A stretch of DNA of 64,000 nt from NCBI RefSeq assembly GCF_035917455.1, contig NZ_CP109078.1, forward strand, positions 5,874,001 through 5,938,000, read 5' to 3'. Position numbers and translations under genes: made by a program. This document shows positions 52,219 to 62,590 of the stretch, one piece after another. The DNA is from Micromonospora sp. NBC_01796 (GTDB taxonomy: Bacteria; Actinomycetota; Actinomycetes; Mycobacteriales; Micromonosporaceae). The notes under the pieces are model-generated. The model saw only the letters and a list, made by a program, of their open reading frames with translations. It did no database searches and was not told the origin of the DNA. How positions within the stretch are numbered: position 1 is the stretch's first letter; the number at the start of each line of letters is the position of its first letter.

Positions 52219-52806
52219 TCAGCCGAGTTTCGGTTGGGCGCTGACGCAGTTGGCGCCGGTCATCCAGATCGGGCTGCTCTGGAGCTGCGCAGCGGGGTCG
52301 ACCCGGGCGGCGACGCCGCGCCACTGGGCGGTCTGTCCGGCGATGTCGCAGAGCCTCGACCAGATCGGCGCTTCCGACTCGATCGGTTGCCGGAACAGGA
52401 AGGCGACGGTGATTACGGTCTTTTCACCCGGTACCCCGATCGTGGTGGCCTGGACCTGGACCTGCGCCACCTCACCCTGACCGAGGGCGGCGGCGACCGT
52501 GGCGTCCTGCGACGCGGCGGAGACCGCGGATTCGATCTGCGTCTCAGCCAGCGGGGGGAGGCCGGCGGCGGGGGTCAGTTGGGTCGGGCGCGGCAGGGGG
52601 TACGCGTTCGGATCGCCCGGTGGGTTCGACGGCGGCCGGCTGACGCTCGGCGGCGGCATGGTCTGCTCCGGAGGCTGGAGTGGCGGGCTGGCACTCGGGT
52701 CGACGGGGCTGCTGCCCGGGTCCGCCCGCTCGGTGGAGACGCAGGCTGCGGCCAGCAGGCTGACGGTGAGCAGGCCGGTGACGAGACGGATGCCGGTAAT
52801 CCCCAT
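52219..52806 (-). CDS. Putative lipoprotein
   Basis: A 195-residue protein with a lipoprotein signal (TVSLLAAACVST; Cys about residue 22). A Pro/Ser-rich linker (about 30-75) is followed by a small C-terminal domain (VQVQATTIGVPGEKTVITVA, with Cys in RLCDIAG and GANCVSA possibly forming a disulfide). No recognised family. It lies downstream of the serine protease on the same strand, with a hairpin between. Confidence 0.8.
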   Translation of the reverse strand: MGITGIRLVTGLLTVSLLAAACVSTERADPGSSPVDPSASPPLQPPEQTMPPPSVSRPPSNPPGDPNAYPLPRPTQLTPAAGLPPLAETQIESAVSAASQDATVAAALGQGEVAQVQVQATTIGVPGEKTVITVAFLFRQPIESEAPIWSRLCDIAGQTAQWRGVAARVDPAAQLQSSPIWMTGANCVSAQPKLG

Positions 52807-52895
52807 GATGCCTCTAACCCCTCTGGTCCGCTGGTTTCGCCGCGGCGACGGATTTGTCGGTCGCCGGAGCCGGCCCAGCCACCGACCGGGCGTGG

Positions 52896-52932
52896 TGACA
52901 GGGTCCGCCGGCCAGGCCGACGGACCCTGTCA
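52896..52932. terminator. Hairpin after the serine protease gene
   Basis: TGACAGGGTCCG (52896-52907) pairs perfectly with CGGACCCTGTCA (52921-52932), 13-nt loop. On the minus strand it follows the protease stop (52965) and precedes the lipoprotein start (52806). Confidence 0.75.
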
Positions 52933-52964
52933 TTGTCGTACGTCGATCAGGCGGTGTCAGGTAA

Positions 52965-54215
52965 TCAGGAGGCGCGGGTCTCGATGGCCAGACCCCACAG
53001 CGGGGTGATCTGCGGGATCGGGCTGAACCAGGACTGGCTGCCGCCCTGGTCCCCGTTGCAGCCGTAGTGGCTCTGGCTGTGGATGCCGTACGCCACCCGG
53101 TAGGTGGCCGAGCCCAGCCAGTACCAGCCGCCGCCGCTGTCGCCACCGCAGGCGTCGAGCCCGTCGACCCGGACCATGCCGCCGTCGTTGGTGCTGCCGA
53201 TGATGCCGCAGCGGTTCGGGCCGTTCGGCGAGGTGTAGTTCGCGGCGAGGCAGACGGTCTCGCCGACCAGGAGGTAACCCATCGTCGGAGCCACGTAGTT
53301 CAGCGCCATGGTGCGGCTGCCCGACTCGATGTAGATCTCGCCACCGGCGTCGTACTGGAACCAGGGGTTGTCGTTGCGGATGATGCCCGCGTCGAGCCCG
53401 CCGGACACGATCGCGCCGGTCATCGGGCCGATCGCCTGGGCACCGGTGCTCCAGGTGCCGCCGCCGCTGTTGCAGTGGCCGGCGGTGTAGGAGTAGCGCT
53501 GCCCGGCCGAGGTACGCGCGGTGAAGCCGACCGAGCAGACCGGGCTGCCGTTGTACTTCAGGATGGCGCCGGCCCGGATGGTCCAGTCGCAGTCCAGCCG
53601 GGAGGTGCAGCCGGCGTCCAGCTCACGCGCGAGGTTCGAGCCGGTGACGACGGTGACGCCGGCCGGCACGCCCTGCGCCCTGACCGTGCTGACATTCTGG
53701 CCCGACACGGCCAGCGTCACGGTGTTGCTCTTGACGTCGATGCCGACCACGCCGTTGCTGGCCTTGGCCACGCTGTTGTTCCGCAGGGACGTGGCCAGCC
53801 GCTCCAGGTCCGCCCAGGAACGCTTCACCACGTGCGCCTCGGCGCGGATGCCGAGCTTCTGCGCCGTCTTCAGCGCCTCGGACGCGGCGGCCGGACTGGT
53901 CAGCGACAGGTGCATCACGCCGGACGGCGCGTCGAACCAGGAACCACCGTACGCGGCGTTGGCGGAGACCTGCAGCTGCAGGTTCTTGCGGGTCAGTTGC
54001 TGGTCGAACGCCGCCCGGGCGGCGGCCTCGGACATCTGGGGGTAGGCCGTGCGGTACGCGGCGATCGCCGAGGCAACAGCCTTGTCGTCCGTTGCCGACG
54101 CGGTCGCCGGTTTCGCCGTCACCGTGTTCGCCTGAACGGGCGCGGTGAATACCGCGCTGGCGATCAGGACCGCCGCCGTGACGAGCGCCGGCAGCCGGAA
54201 TGCCCTGGTGGTCAT
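52965..54215 (-). CDS. Secreted trypsin-fold serine protease (streptogrisin-like)
   Basis: A 416-residue secreted S1 protease. Signal peptide (LVTAAVLIASAVFTAPVQAN), then a prodomain (about 45-190) of the alpha-lytic type. Mature domain: catalytic His in YTAGHCNSG, Asp in GGLDAGII, Ser in CGGDSGGGW; disulfide pairs around CSVGF/GHC and CGGD/GCNGD. ATG 54215 follows AGGAGG by 5 nt. It likely degrades external protein; the prodomain implies autocatalytic maturation. Confidence 0.94.
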   Translation of the reverse strand: MTTRAFRLPALVTAAVLIASAVFTAPVQANTVTAKPATASATDDKAVASAIAAYRTAYPQMSEAAARAAFDQQLTRKNLQLQVSANAAYGGSWFDAPSGVMHLSLTSPAAASEALKTAQKLGIRAEAHVVKRSWADLERLATSLRNNSVAKASNGVVGIDVKSNTVTLAVSGQNVSTVRAQGVPAGVTVVTGSNLARELDAGCTSRLDCDWTIRAGAILKYNGSPVCSVGFTARTSAGQRYSYTAGHCNSGGGTWSTGAQAIGPMTGAIVSGGLDAGIIRNDNPWFQYDAGGEIYIESGSRTMALNYVAPTMGYLLVGETVCLAANYTSPNGPNRCGIIGSTNDGGMVRVDGLDACGGDSGGGWYWLGSATYRVAYGIHSQSHYGCNGDQGGSQSWFSPIPQITPLWGLAIETRAS

Positions 54216-55317
54216 GAACCCTCCTCATCGGATCCCGCCAGGCTGCACACCTGGCCGATGACAGAATTGCACGGCGGTTATTGATGCCAATCAAAGCGAC
54301 GCATTGCTGACAGTGAATTTATGATGTGTATTGCCAAGCGAATTCTGAACTGTCCTGTCATGGCTTGACTGCTGTCGGACGAAACTCCCGACTCACGTAC
54401 GGTTTGGTGCGATGGTCCGAAGGTGCTACTGCCGTCTGGCTGGTTGACGCGACCCTACTCGGGTTCCGTCGGCCTGGTTGTCGGGCTCGTCCCGAACGAT
54501 TAGTTGGGGCTTATTGCCTGATGAGCGGAGTATTGCGACCGTTTCGTCGCGAGTTGGATCTCGGCGCGGGTGATGGCGCTCGTCAGGAATGCGACAGCAG
54601 AGAAGGATCATCCTTTCTTGGTGTCTCGGGTGGACGGAGCAGCGAAATGCGGAGATCGGGTCCCCGGGTTTCTCATGGGTCGGCCAGAACGGCTCTGAGC
54701 TGGGGATAGATGGCTTCGGTTGCGCTGTCCGAGGCAAGCTGTGGGCGCTTCGCTGTCGTGACCCGGGCCGGCTTCTGTCCGTCGCTGGTCAGCAGCCGCG
54801 TCCGCTGGTGGGCACGGAGTTGATTCCGTCGGGTATCGCTGCTGCCGGTGCTTTCGCTCTGTTTCTGGCAGATTAACCGTAGAGCTGAGTAAGCGATGTG
54901 ACGTGTCCCGCTCTGGTTGAGATGATGCGCGTATAGCCGGGCTCGTTGGGCTGGGGCGTGCGGGCGCTGATGATCGCACTATTGCGGGAGGCAGTGATTA
55001 TCCGGCCGGCCGTACCCACTGTTTCCCCTAAACTGCGTCAAGGTCGCACTGAGGTTCCCCCTGGGATATGGACACCGGGTCATGCCGCGACCTGATGCAG
55101 CGTACCGGTGAGGGATTGTCGACATGTCGATCCTGTACCGCTCGGAAACCCGGTTCTGACCCCTGACGGGAGTTGGGGTCATAGTGGTCGGTGCTGTCGG
55201 GGCGGCCTGCGTCTGGCGAGTGTCATCTGTGGCGCTGTCGTTGGCTCGGCCGAGGCCAGCAGGTCCCTGTTCGATCTCGTCGCCTAGCCTGGCTCCATCT
55301 GCTTCGGGAGGTGAAGA
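54216..55317. other. 1.1-kb region without a recognised gene
   Basis: Unusually AT-rich patches near 54290-54360 probably carry the protease promoter. Open frames on both strands lack family resemblance. At 55152-55163 GGTTCTGACCCC, part of an end-like sequence starting GGGGTCAGAACC on the minus strand, might be a mobile-element terminus, but no partner was found. Confidence 0.4.
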
Positions 55318-56247
55318 GTGCGGTACGTCAACGGGAGGCTGTCCCTGCCGGACGTCGTGCAGCTGCAGTTGGTCATCGATCCGTTCTCTGATCGAGCGGG
55401 AGCCGTGCAGGCGGCGCGTTCGTGGTTCGATCTCGGATGGCGGCAGCTCGGTGGAGAACTGCGCGAGGCGGCCGTCGCACAAGCCTCGGGCGATACCGGG
55501 GTGGCGCGTGCGCTGTCCCCGTTCGGGGTGGAGGCGGGGATGGCCTTCTCGTACGGATTTCTGGGGCAGGAAATCAGCCGCGACATGGGGTTCAGCGACG
55601 AGAGCTGGGCAGAACTCCTGGCCGCCATGGCCAAGCTGCCCAGCGCCTTGTTCGTGGCCGGCACCCTGACGGCCGACGGGAGGGCTGGTGAGGTGCCTCG
55701 GATCTACGAGGCATCCCACTATCTCGAGATCATGCTCCGGCCATCGTTCGGTCCCGGCGGGAGATACTCCATTCTGACCCTGCGCCTACGGGCGGATTCG
55801 GTGCTGACCGCGCCGGAACGGGAGGCGGTCATGCCGGCCGTCCTGAAGGCGGTCGCGGCCAGCACTTCGCCGGTGTTCGGCGAGATTTCCTACAGCTACA
55901 CCAGCCCGCTGACCGCGATGGAATACGTCCTGCGCACCGATCCGTCGATCGCGTTCCCCGATCCGGAGCAGGTGCTGCGTGGCTACTCCTGGGTGACCGT
56001 GGTGCCCGAGGAGATGGGACTCGCCCTGGGCGGCCGTGACAGGCTCGCCGGGTCGGGGGCCTTCTGGAACGTGGAGCGGCTGCCACGCGGGGGCTACTGG
56101 TTGCAGGCGACCGAGAGGTTCGCCGACTATCGCCAGGCTGAGGCGGAGCGGGTATTCGACGTGCTGCGGCCCCACCTCCCCGCGAACGCGTACGCATCGG
56201 ACTTCCGAGACGCGCGGAGACCCATTCCGGGAGCAGCGGTCGGGTGA
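55318..56247 (+). CDS. Hypothetical protein, possible immunity-type fold
   Basis: A 309-residue protein from GTG 55318 (RYVNGRLSLPDVVQLQLVID). Features: GFLGQEISRDMGFSDESWAE, SWVTVVPEEMGLALGG and GYWLQATERFADYRQAEAER. It is slightly reminiscent of DUF3396-like proteins, some of which act as immunity proteins, but I cannot confirm that. It ends before a hairpin shared with the rhamnose-type operon. Confidence 0.6.
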   Translation: MRYVNGRLSLPDVVQLQLVIDPFSDRAGAVQAARSWFDLGWRQLGGELREAAVAQASGDTGVARALSPFGVEAGMAFSYGFLGQEISRDMGFSDESWAELLAAMAKLPSALFVAGTLTADGRAGEVPRIYEASHYLEIMLRPSFGPGGRYSILTLRLRADSVLTAPEREAVMPAVLKAVAASTSPVFGEISYSYTSPLTAMEYVLRTDPSIAFPDPEQVLRGYSWVTVVPEEMGLALGGRDRLAGSGAFWNVERLPRGGYWLQATERFADYRQAEAERVFDVLRPHLPANAYASDFRDARRPIPGAAVG

Positions 56248-56287
56248 ATCGTTCGTGACATCAGCGCCATGGCGAACCAACGATGGT

Positions 56288-56330
56288 GTCTCCCGGCGCC
56301 GGACCCGGGAGGTGGGCGGCGCCGGGAGAC
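56288..56330. terminator. Bidirectional hairpin at the end of the ABC operon
   Basis: Perfect 13-bp arms GTCTCCCGGCGCC (56288-56300) and GGCGCCGGGAGAC (56318-56330), between the convergent 55.3-kb gene and the rhaS-like gene stop (56338). Confidence 0.85.
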
Positions 56331-56337
56331 GGGTGGC

Positions 56338-57396
56338 TCAGAAGTTGAACTGGTCGATGTTGGCCGAGTCGAAGACGGTCGGCGGGCCGAGCACGACCAC
56401 CCCGTCCGCGTCGACGGTGTACTCGCCGAGCTTCCCGGCGGTGAACTTGTCACCCTCCTTGCCGGTGATGACCCCGGAGGCGAGCGCGGCGCCGGCGTAG
56501 GCGGCCAGGTAACCGAGGTCGGCCGGGCTCCAGAGGGCGAAGTTCTTCACCGTGCCGTTCTTGACGAACTCCCGCATCTGGTTCGGGGTGCCCAGACCGG
56601 TAAGCGCGACCTTGCCCTTGTACTGGGAGCCGGACAGGTAACGCGCCGCCGCGGCCACACCCACCGTGGTCGGCGAGACGATGCCCTTGAGATCCGGGTA
56701 CGACGCCAGCAGGCCCTGGGTCTCCTGGAAGGACTTCTGGTCCTCGTCGTTGCCGTAGACGGTGGTGACGAGCTGGATCTTCGCGTACTCGGGCTTCTTC
56801 AGTTCGGTTTTCATCAGGTCGATCCAGGCGTTCTGGTTGGTGGCGTTCGCCGTCGCCGACAGGATCGCGATCTTCCCCTCGCCGCCGATCGCCTCGGAGA
56901 TGAGCTTCACCTGGTTCTCCGCGATGCCCTGCCCGGTGACCTGGTTGACGAACAGGTCCCGGCAGTCCTTGTTGGTGTCGGAGTCGAAGGTGACCACCTT
57001 CGCGCCGCCCTGCCGGGCCTGGTTGACCGCTCCGCAGATGGCGTTCGGGTCGTTCGCCGACACCACGATCACGTCGCTGCCCTGCTGGGTCAGGGTGTTG
57101 AGGTAACTCACCTGGGACGAGGCGCTGGCCTCGGACGGGCCGACCTCCTTGTACTCACCCTCGAACTCGTCGACCGCCGCCTTACCGCCGTTGTCCGAGA
57201 CCGTGAAGTACGGGTTGTTCACCGTCTTGGGTAGGAACGCGACGCTCAGGCCGCTCCTGATGGTGCCGTCGCCGTTCGAATCACCGGACGGGGTCGAGCC
57301 CTCGTCACTGGCACACGCCGCGCTGCTCATCAGCAGCGCCGTAAGTACGAGGACGGACGTGCCGAGGTGTAGGGGGTTGGTCCGAATACCTCTCAT
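56338..57396 (-). CDS. rhaS: Sugar ABC transporter substrate-binding lipoprotein, rhamnose type
   Basis: A 352-residue periplasmic-binding-like lipoprotein (signal ending LLMSSAACAS) of the RhaS/LsrB sugar group: VAFLPKTVNNPYFTVSDNGG, LNTLTQQGSDVIVVSANDPN, ILSATANATNQNAWIDLMKT and LTGLGTPNQMREFVKNGTVK. It delivers a sugar, probably rhamnose, to the two permeases and ATPase encoded upstream on the same strand. It is the last gene of the operon, 81 bp after the second permease. Sugar identity rests on family resemblance only; a related autoinducer-2-type importer is the main alternative. Confidence 0.72.
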   Translation of the reverse strand: MRGIRTNPLHLGTSVLVLTALLMSSAACASDEGSTPSGDSNGDGTIRSGLSVAFLPKTVNNPYFTVSDNGGKAAVDEFEGEYKEVGPSEASASSQVSYLNTLTQQGSDVIVVSANDPNAICGAVNQARQGGAKVVTFDSDTNKDCRDLFVNQVTGQGIAENQVKLISEAIGGEGKIAILSATANATNQNAWIDLMKTELKKPEYAKIQLVTTVYGNDEDQKSFQETQGLLASYPDLKGIVSPTTVGVAAAARYLSGSQYKGKVALTGLGTPNQMREFVKNGTVKNFALWSPADLGYLAAYAGAALASGVITGKEGDKFTAGKLGEYTVDADGVVVLGPPTVFDSANIDQFNF

Positions 57397-57477
57397 GACC
57401 AGTTCCTTTCCGGGGACATAGCGGTACCCAGCTCAGTGGTTGGGTGATGGTGGTTGGGGTGTTGAGTGGTCCGACGC

Positions 57478-58497
57478 TCAGGCGCCTGCCACGGGTTGTG
57501 CGGTGGCTCGTCGTCGGCGCAGCCGGTCACGGAGCATCTGGGCGACGTTGGGCCCGACGACGGAGATGATGAGCAGGGCGCCGGTGACCACGGTCAGGGT
57601 GTCGGCCGGTACGTCGGCCAGTTGCAGGGCGTTGCGCAGGGTCATCAGCAGCAGCACGCCGGCCAGTACGCCGACCAGGGTGCCCCGCCCACCGAAGATC
57701 GAGACCCCGCCGAGCAGGACCGCGGCCACCACGGAAAGCTCCAGGCCGCTGCCGTTGTCGGCCCGGGCGCTGGCGTAGCGCAGGGTCCAGAAGATCCCGG
57801 CCAGCGCGGCGATCGCACCGGTCAGGACGTACAGCCAGAACTTGGTTCGGTTCACCGAGATGCCGGCGAACGTGGCGGCCTGGGTGTTGTTGCCCATCGC
57901 GTACAGGCTCCGGCCGATCGGGGTGGCGTGCAGGACCACCCCGAAGACCACGGCCAGCGCGGCGACGACCAGTGCCACCCAGGGCACGGTGGTGCCGGGC
58001 AGCGCCTCGATCGAGTTGGCGGTCCAGGAGAACGGGAAGTCGGCGATCGCCCGGTCACCGAGCACCACGTACGCCAGGCCCCGGTAGAGCGCGAGCGTAC
58101 CGATCGTGACGGCCAGCGACGGCAGGCCGAATCCGGCGACGAACAGGCCGTTGACCGCGCCGAGCAGCGCACCGAGCAGGACCACCAGCGGCAGGATCAC
58201 CGGCAGCGGCAGGCCGAGGAACCAGAGTTGCCCCATCACCGCGCTGGCCAACCCCAGGGTGCTCGCCACCGACAGGTCGATCTCCCCGGTGATCACCACC
58301 AGGGTCATCGGCAGCGCGATCAACGCGATCGGGGTGACGTCGAGCAGCAGGAAACCCCAGAAACGGGGGCTGGCGAAGCCTTCGACCAGCACCGACGAGG
58401 CGACGATGACCCCGACGAGGACAACGATCACCAGTACGTCCCAGGTGCCGAGCTTGGCCAGCGAGCGGGCCGGTCGGCCGGTCTTGTCAGGCGCCAC
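57478..58497 (-). CDS. rhaQ: Sugar ABC permease (rhaQ-like)
   Basis: A 339-residue inner-membrane permease with many hydrophobic helices and the ribose/xylose-type signature (LVVITGEIDLSVASTLGLAS, GGVSIFGGRGTLVGVLAGVL). GTG 58497 overlaps the end of the preceding permease by 11 bp, so they are translated in series. It pairs with the second permease to form the channel. Confidence 0.8.
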   Translation of the reverse strand: MAPDKTGRPARSLAKLGTWDVLVIVVLVGVIVASSVLVEGFASPRFWGFLLLDVTPIALIALPMTLVVITGEIDLSVASTLGLASAVMGQLWFLGLPLPVILPLVVLLGALLGAVNGLFVAGFGLPSLAVTIGTLALYRGLAYVVLGDRAIADFPFSWTANSIEALPGTTVPWVALVVAALAVVFGVVLHATPIGRSLYAMGNNTQAATFAGISVNRTKFWLYVLTGAIAALAGIFWTLRYASARADNGSGLELSVVAAVLLGGVSIFGGRGTLVGVLAGVLLLMTLRNALQLADVPADTLTVVTGALLIISVVGPNVAQMLRDRLRRRRATAQPVAGA

Positions 58498-59542
58498 GGG
58501 CCTTCCTTCCTCGTAGCCGGTGGGCGACCCGCGCCGCGAGCACCCGGTCCAGGCCGATCGCCGTGAGAATGAGCGCACCGACGACCGCCTGCTGCCAGAA
58601 CGGGTCGATCCGCAGCACCGGCAGCGCGCTGCCGATGGTGCTCAGCAGGAGGGCACCGAGGGCCGCCCCGTACACCGAGCCACTGCCACCGAAGATCGCC
58701 ACCCCGCCGACCACGGCGGCGGCGACCACGTTGAGTTCCATGCCGCTGCCGGCAGAGGCGTCGAGCGTGCCGAACCTGGCCGCGTAGAGCACCCCGGCGA
58801 GCCCGGCCAGCGCGCCGCTGACCACCAGTGCGCCGAACACCCGCCGACCCACCGGGATACCGGACAGCCGTGCCGCCGCCGGATCCGACCCGATCGCGTA
58901 CAGCTCCCGTCCGCTGCGGTAGGACCGCAGGTAGTAGCCGGCGACCAGCAGCACCACGATCGCGAAGAGCGCCAGCACCGGTACGCCGAGGACGGTGGCC
59001 GTACCCATTGCCTTGAAACCGGAGGGCAGGTCGGCGGCGTTGATCTGCTGCCCGGCCGCCCACGAGTAGTCGAGGCCACGGAACATGTAGAGCGTGCCGA
59101 GTGTGACCACCAGGGCCGGCACCCGGGCGACCGCGATCAGCGCGCCGTTGACGATGCCGCAGAGCGTGCCGAGCCCGATCCCGGCGAGAACCGCCAGGAC
59201 GATCGGTGCGTCGGGCATGGCGAGGAAGAGCTTGCCGGTGGCGAACGCGGACAGCCCGAGCACCGAACCGACCGAGAGGTCGACGTTGCGGGTGATGATG
59301 ACGATCGCCTGACCGACCGCGAGCACCACCAGGATGGTGGCGCCCAGCATCAGGTCCTTCCGGCTCTGCCCGGACAGGAAGCGCGGGTTCACCGCCGTGG
59401 TGACGGCGATCAGGAGCAGCAGGGCGAGCGCGATGCCCAGCTCCCGTACGGCGAACAACCGGTGCGCCGCGCGGACGCCCGCCCGTGTGGTGGCCGGCGG
59501 GGGCGCGCTCGCGGTCTGACCCGCCGGGGCCGTGGTGGTCAT
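58487..59542 (-). CDS. rhaP: Sugar ABC permease (rhaP-like)
   Basis: A 351-residue permease paralog: [63 protein letters not shown] 59542 overlaps the ATPase stop (ATGA), showing tight coupling. It acts with the other permease and the ATPase. Confidence 0.82.
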   Translation of the reverse strand: MTTTAPAGQTASAPPPATTRAGVRAAHRLFAVRELGIALALLLLIAVTTAVNPRFLSGQSRKDLMLGATILVVLAVGQAIVIITRNVDLSVGSVLGLSAFATGKLFLAMPDAPIVLAVLAGIGLGTLCGIVNGALIAVARVPALVVTLGTLYMFRGLDYSWAAGQQINAADLPSGFKAMGTATVLGVPVLALFAIVVLLVAGYYLRSYRSGRELYAIGSDPAAARLSGIPVGRRVFGALVVSGALAGLAGVLYAARFGTLDASAGSGMELNVVAAAVVGGVAIFGGSGSVYGAALGALLLSTIGSALPVLRIDPFWQQAVVGALILTAIGLDRVLAARVAHRLRGRKARGA

Positions 59543-61077
59543 GACGGCGTGTCCTTTCCGTCGGCCCCGGCCTGACCGGTGGCCGCCAACATGACCGACT
59601 CCTCGTCCGCCCGGTCCCGGTCGATCTCCTCCACCAGGCGTCCCTCGTGCATGACCAGCACCCGGTCGGCCATACCCAGCACCTCCGGTAGTTCGCTGGA
59701 GACCATCACCACCGCGACGCCGTCGGCGGCGAGTTGCGACATCAGCCGGTGCACCTCCGACTTCGTGCCGATGTCGATGCCCCGGGTCGGCTCGTCGACG
59801 ATGAGCACCTTCGGGGTGGTGGAGAGCCATTTGGCCAGCACCACCTTCTGCTGGTTGCCGCCGGAGAGGGTGGAGACCGGATCGGTGGTTCGTCCGGCCT
59901 TGACCTGGAGCCGTTGCAGCCAGGTGTCGGCCGCCCGTCGTTCGGCTGCCCGACCGAGCAGGCCGAGCCTCGCGAGCTGCCAGCGCCGGGTCAGGGTCGC
60001 GTTGCGCTCGATCGATAGTTCCATGACCAGCCCCTGCTGGCGGCGGTCCTCGGGCACCAGGGCCAGGCCGGCGGCCATCGCCGCCGCCGGTCTGCCGCGC
60101 GGCAGTCGTCTGCCAGCCACCTCGACCTCACCGGAGTCGTACCCGTCGATGCCGAAGACGGCCCTGATCACCTCGCTGCGGCCGGCGCCGACCAGTCCGG
60201 CGAGCGCCACGATCTCACCGCCCCGGACCCGGAAGCTGACGTCCTCGAAGACGCCGTACCGGGTCAGGTTGCGGACCTCGAGCAGTACCTCGCCCGGCTC
60301 CGTCTCGGTCTTCGGGAAGAGCTGGGTGATCTCGCGGCCGACCATCCGCCGGACCAGTTCCGGCACGTCGAGGTCACCGGCCTGGTCGGTGGAGACCCAC
60401 CGGCCGTCGCGCATGACGGTGATCCGCTGGCAGAGGTCGAAGACCTCGTCGAAGCGGTGCGAGATGAACAGGACCGCGGCCCCCGAGTCGCGCAGCGACC
60501 GGGCAACGGCGAACAGCCGCTCCACCTCGACGCCGGAGAGTGCGGCCGTCGGTTCGTCCATCACCAGGACGCGGGCGTCGAAGGAGAGCGCCTTGGCGAT
60601 CTCGACGAGTTGTTGGTCGGCGATGGACAGGCCGCGCGCCGGGCGGTCCGGATCCAGGTGTACGCCCAGACGTGCGAACAACTCCGCCGCCTGCTGACGC
60701 ATCAACGCGGCGTCGATCCGACGCAGCCCGCGCAGCGGCTGACGCCCCATGAAGATGTTCTCCGCCACCGACAGGTCGGGAAAGAGCGTCGGCTCCTGGT
60801 AGATCACCGCTATGCCGGCCGCCCGCGCATCCGCCGGTCCGCTCATCTGCAGCGGCTGACCGTCGAGGGTCAGGGTGCCGGCGTCCGGTGCGTGAACTCC
60901 CGCCAGGATCTTGACCAGAGTCGATTTTCCAGCCCCATTCTCTCCAACCAACGCGTGGACCTCACCCGGATACAGCTCCAGCGAGACGTCGCGTAGGGCG
61001 GCGATGGCACCAAAGGATTTCCGCGCCTGGCTCAGGGCCAGTAATGGCTGCTTGATCGCATGGTCGCGCTCGGGCAT
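59539..61077 (-). CDS. rhaT: Sugar ABC ATPase with two nucleotide domains (rhaT-like)
   Basis: A 512-residue CUT2-type ATPase with two fused NBDs. Domain 1: Walker [13 protein letters not shown] signature [15 protein letters not shown], Walker [12 protein letters not shown]. Domain 2 has a degenerate Walker A (VGAGRSE), signature [15 protein letters not shown] and [12 protein letters not shown], as is normal for this class. ATG 61077 is chosen because the next in-frame ATG (61104) lies in the operator. First gene of a four-gene operon (ATPase, permease, permease, binding protein). Confidence 0.85.
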   Translation of the reverse strand: MPERDHAIKQPLLALSQARKSFGAIAALRDVSLELYPGEVHALVGENGAGKSTLVKILAGVHAPDAGTLTLDGQPLQMSGPADARAAGIAVIYQEPTLFPDLSVAENIFMGRQPLRGLRRIDAALMRQQAAELFARLGVHLDPDRPARGLSIADQQLVEIAKALSFDARVLVMDEPTAALSGVEVERLFAVARSLRDSGAAVLFISHRFDEVFDLCQRITVMRDGRWVSTDQAGDLDVPELVRRMVGREITQLFPKTETEPGEVLLEVRNLTRYGVFEDVSFRVRGGEIVALAGLVGAGRSEVIRAVFGIDGYDSGEVEVAGRRLPRGRPAAAMAAGLALVPEDRRQQGLVMELSIERNATLTRRWQLARLGLLGRAAERRAADTWLQRLQVKAGRTTDPVSTLSGGNQQKVVLAKWLSTTPKVLIVDEPTRGIDIGTKSEVHRLMSQLAADGVAVVMVSSELPEVLGMADRVLVMHEGRLVEEIDRDRADEESVMLAATGQAGADGKDTPS

Positions 61078-61091
61078 AACAGCCCCCAAAC

Positions 61092-61103
61092 TGAAACGTT
61101 TCA
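61092..61103. promoter_or_regulatory. LacI-type operator upstream of the ABC operon
   Basis: TGAAACGTTTCA is a perfect 12-bp palindrome of the kind bound by LacI-family sugar regulators. It sits 15 bp before the ATPase ATG (61077), overlapping the likely promoter. The regulator gene is not in this window. Confidence 0.7.
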
Positions 61104-61217
61104 TCGACCTCTGTGAGATAGACGTTAAGTGGAGGTTTCGTCTTCGGTCAAGGGTCTCCGGTCAGTTGATCGCGTCGACATCCGGTGGATGCCAGGTCCT
61201 GGATGGACATGGCCAGC

Positions 61218-61236
61218 ATGCATACCGGGTATGCAT
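61218..61236. repeat. Perfect 19-bp inverted repeat
   Basis: ATGCATACC, central G, GGTATGCAT. It is located between the ABC operon promoter and the RHS relic. It could be a second operator or the edge of the relic; nothing decides between these. Confidence 0.5.
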
Positions 61237-61239
61237 CGG

Positions 61240-62546
61240 ATGCCCGTCAACACGGCCCGGGTCAACGCCTCCTCGAAGCTCAACCACTACGGCGACGACT
61301 CCGACGAGGCCCGCTGGATCATCGAGGACACCACCCTCGGCAGCATCACCCGCAACGTCTCCGGCCCCGACGGTGACCTCGCCGCCACCACCAGTGCCAC
61401 CGGAGACGTACGCCTGCAACTGACCAACCTCCACGGCGCCGTCGCCGCCACCATCGACCCCGCACTCACCGAACCCGAGCTCTACGACTACGACGAGTTC
61501 GGCATCCCCATGGCCGGGCAAGCCGACCAACGCTACGGCTGGCTCGGCGGCAAACAACGCTCCGGCGAAGCCATGGGCGACGTCATCCTCATGGGCTGTA
61601 CGCCTCTACAGCCCCGCCCTCGGCAGGTTCCTCCAGGTCGACCCCGTCGACGGCGGCAACGCCACCGCCTACGACTACTGCGCCGGCGACCCCGTCAACT
61701 GCACCGACCTCGACGGCAAATTCGGCTGGGGCAGCATCAAGAAGGGCCTCTCCAAAGTGGCCAAGGTCGCCTCCTACGCCTCCATGATCCCCGGCCCCAT
61801 CGGCACCATCGCCGGCGTCGTCTCCGCCGTCTCCTACGCCGCCACCGGCAACTGGAAAGAAGCCGCCTGGGCCATCGGCGGAGCCGCCGCGGCCGTCGTC
61901 GGCGCAGGAGCAGCCGTCAAGGGCGCACGCTATGCAGCGACCGCAGCCCGTGCCGCAGCCAAAGCACGTAAGGCGTCCGCGGGACGCAAACTGGCTCGGG
62001 CCGGATCCAAGTGCGCGCGGAAACGCAATTCCTTCGACGGGGACACTCCCGTTCTGATGGCCGACGGGTCCTACCTACCGATATCGCTCGTCCAGGTAGG
62101 CGCCTGGGTCAGACGGGCGACCGATGATCAGCCGGTGCGGGTGGCGTCGGTTTTCGACCGTGGCTGGGTACCTGATCAAATTGTGTACAACCTGAATGTC
62201 GGCGACGTCCACACCTACGTGGTGTCGGTTGACGGCTCCGATGTGCTCGTCCATAATGTCCGTGCTTGCGGCAAGCATGGAAACTCTTTGGTTTGCACCT
62301 GCATCCATTACACTACCGTATCGATAAGAACGGTAAGCCGTACAAGTATGGGGAAAGCAAGGGGACAGGCTTTCCAAGCAGGTCGCGAAGCTGAACCGGA
62401 AGAACCCGAACGACAAATATACGGGCAAGATTCTCCGGAACGGAATTCCCGGCAAGCGGCGGGCCAAAGCGATCGAGACAAGACTGATCAGGGGATTCTT
62501 CATGATCTTCGGCAAGCGCACACCGGGTAACAAGAGTTGGCACTGA
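61240..62546 (+). pseudogene. Decayed RHS toxin end: core, Hint relic and URI-like nuclease tip
   Basis: Truncated, frameshifted 3' end of a second RHS gene. Frame 1 has a YD/RHS core with YDYDEFGIPMAGQADQRYGW; an inserted base near 61596 interrupts it, and the core resumes as RLYSPALGRFLQVDPVDGGN. A helical linker, then a shortened pretoxin-Hint-like stretch (DGDTPVLMADGSYLPISLVQ, VYNLNVGDVHTYVV, VLVHN) follow. The last part, in yet other frames, reads RIDKNGKPYKYGES and RRAKAIETRLIRGFF...TPGNKSWH. This resembles the GIY-YIG-like URI nuclease tips of polymorphic toxins. There is no start codon or signal, so it is non-functional as it stands. Confidence 0.7.
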
Positions 62547-62590
62547 ATCAATGCTCGTGACGGAGTGCGGGAGTCTAGGGGCTCGGGTAG

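Noticed and set aside
53067-54284. A 405-residue plus-strand frame over the serine protease
   Set aside because: Antisense shadow; the protease has signal peptide and triad on the other strand.
54589-54979. Short frames on both strands in the gene-free region
   Set aside because: Low protein character on either strand and no upstream ribosome site.
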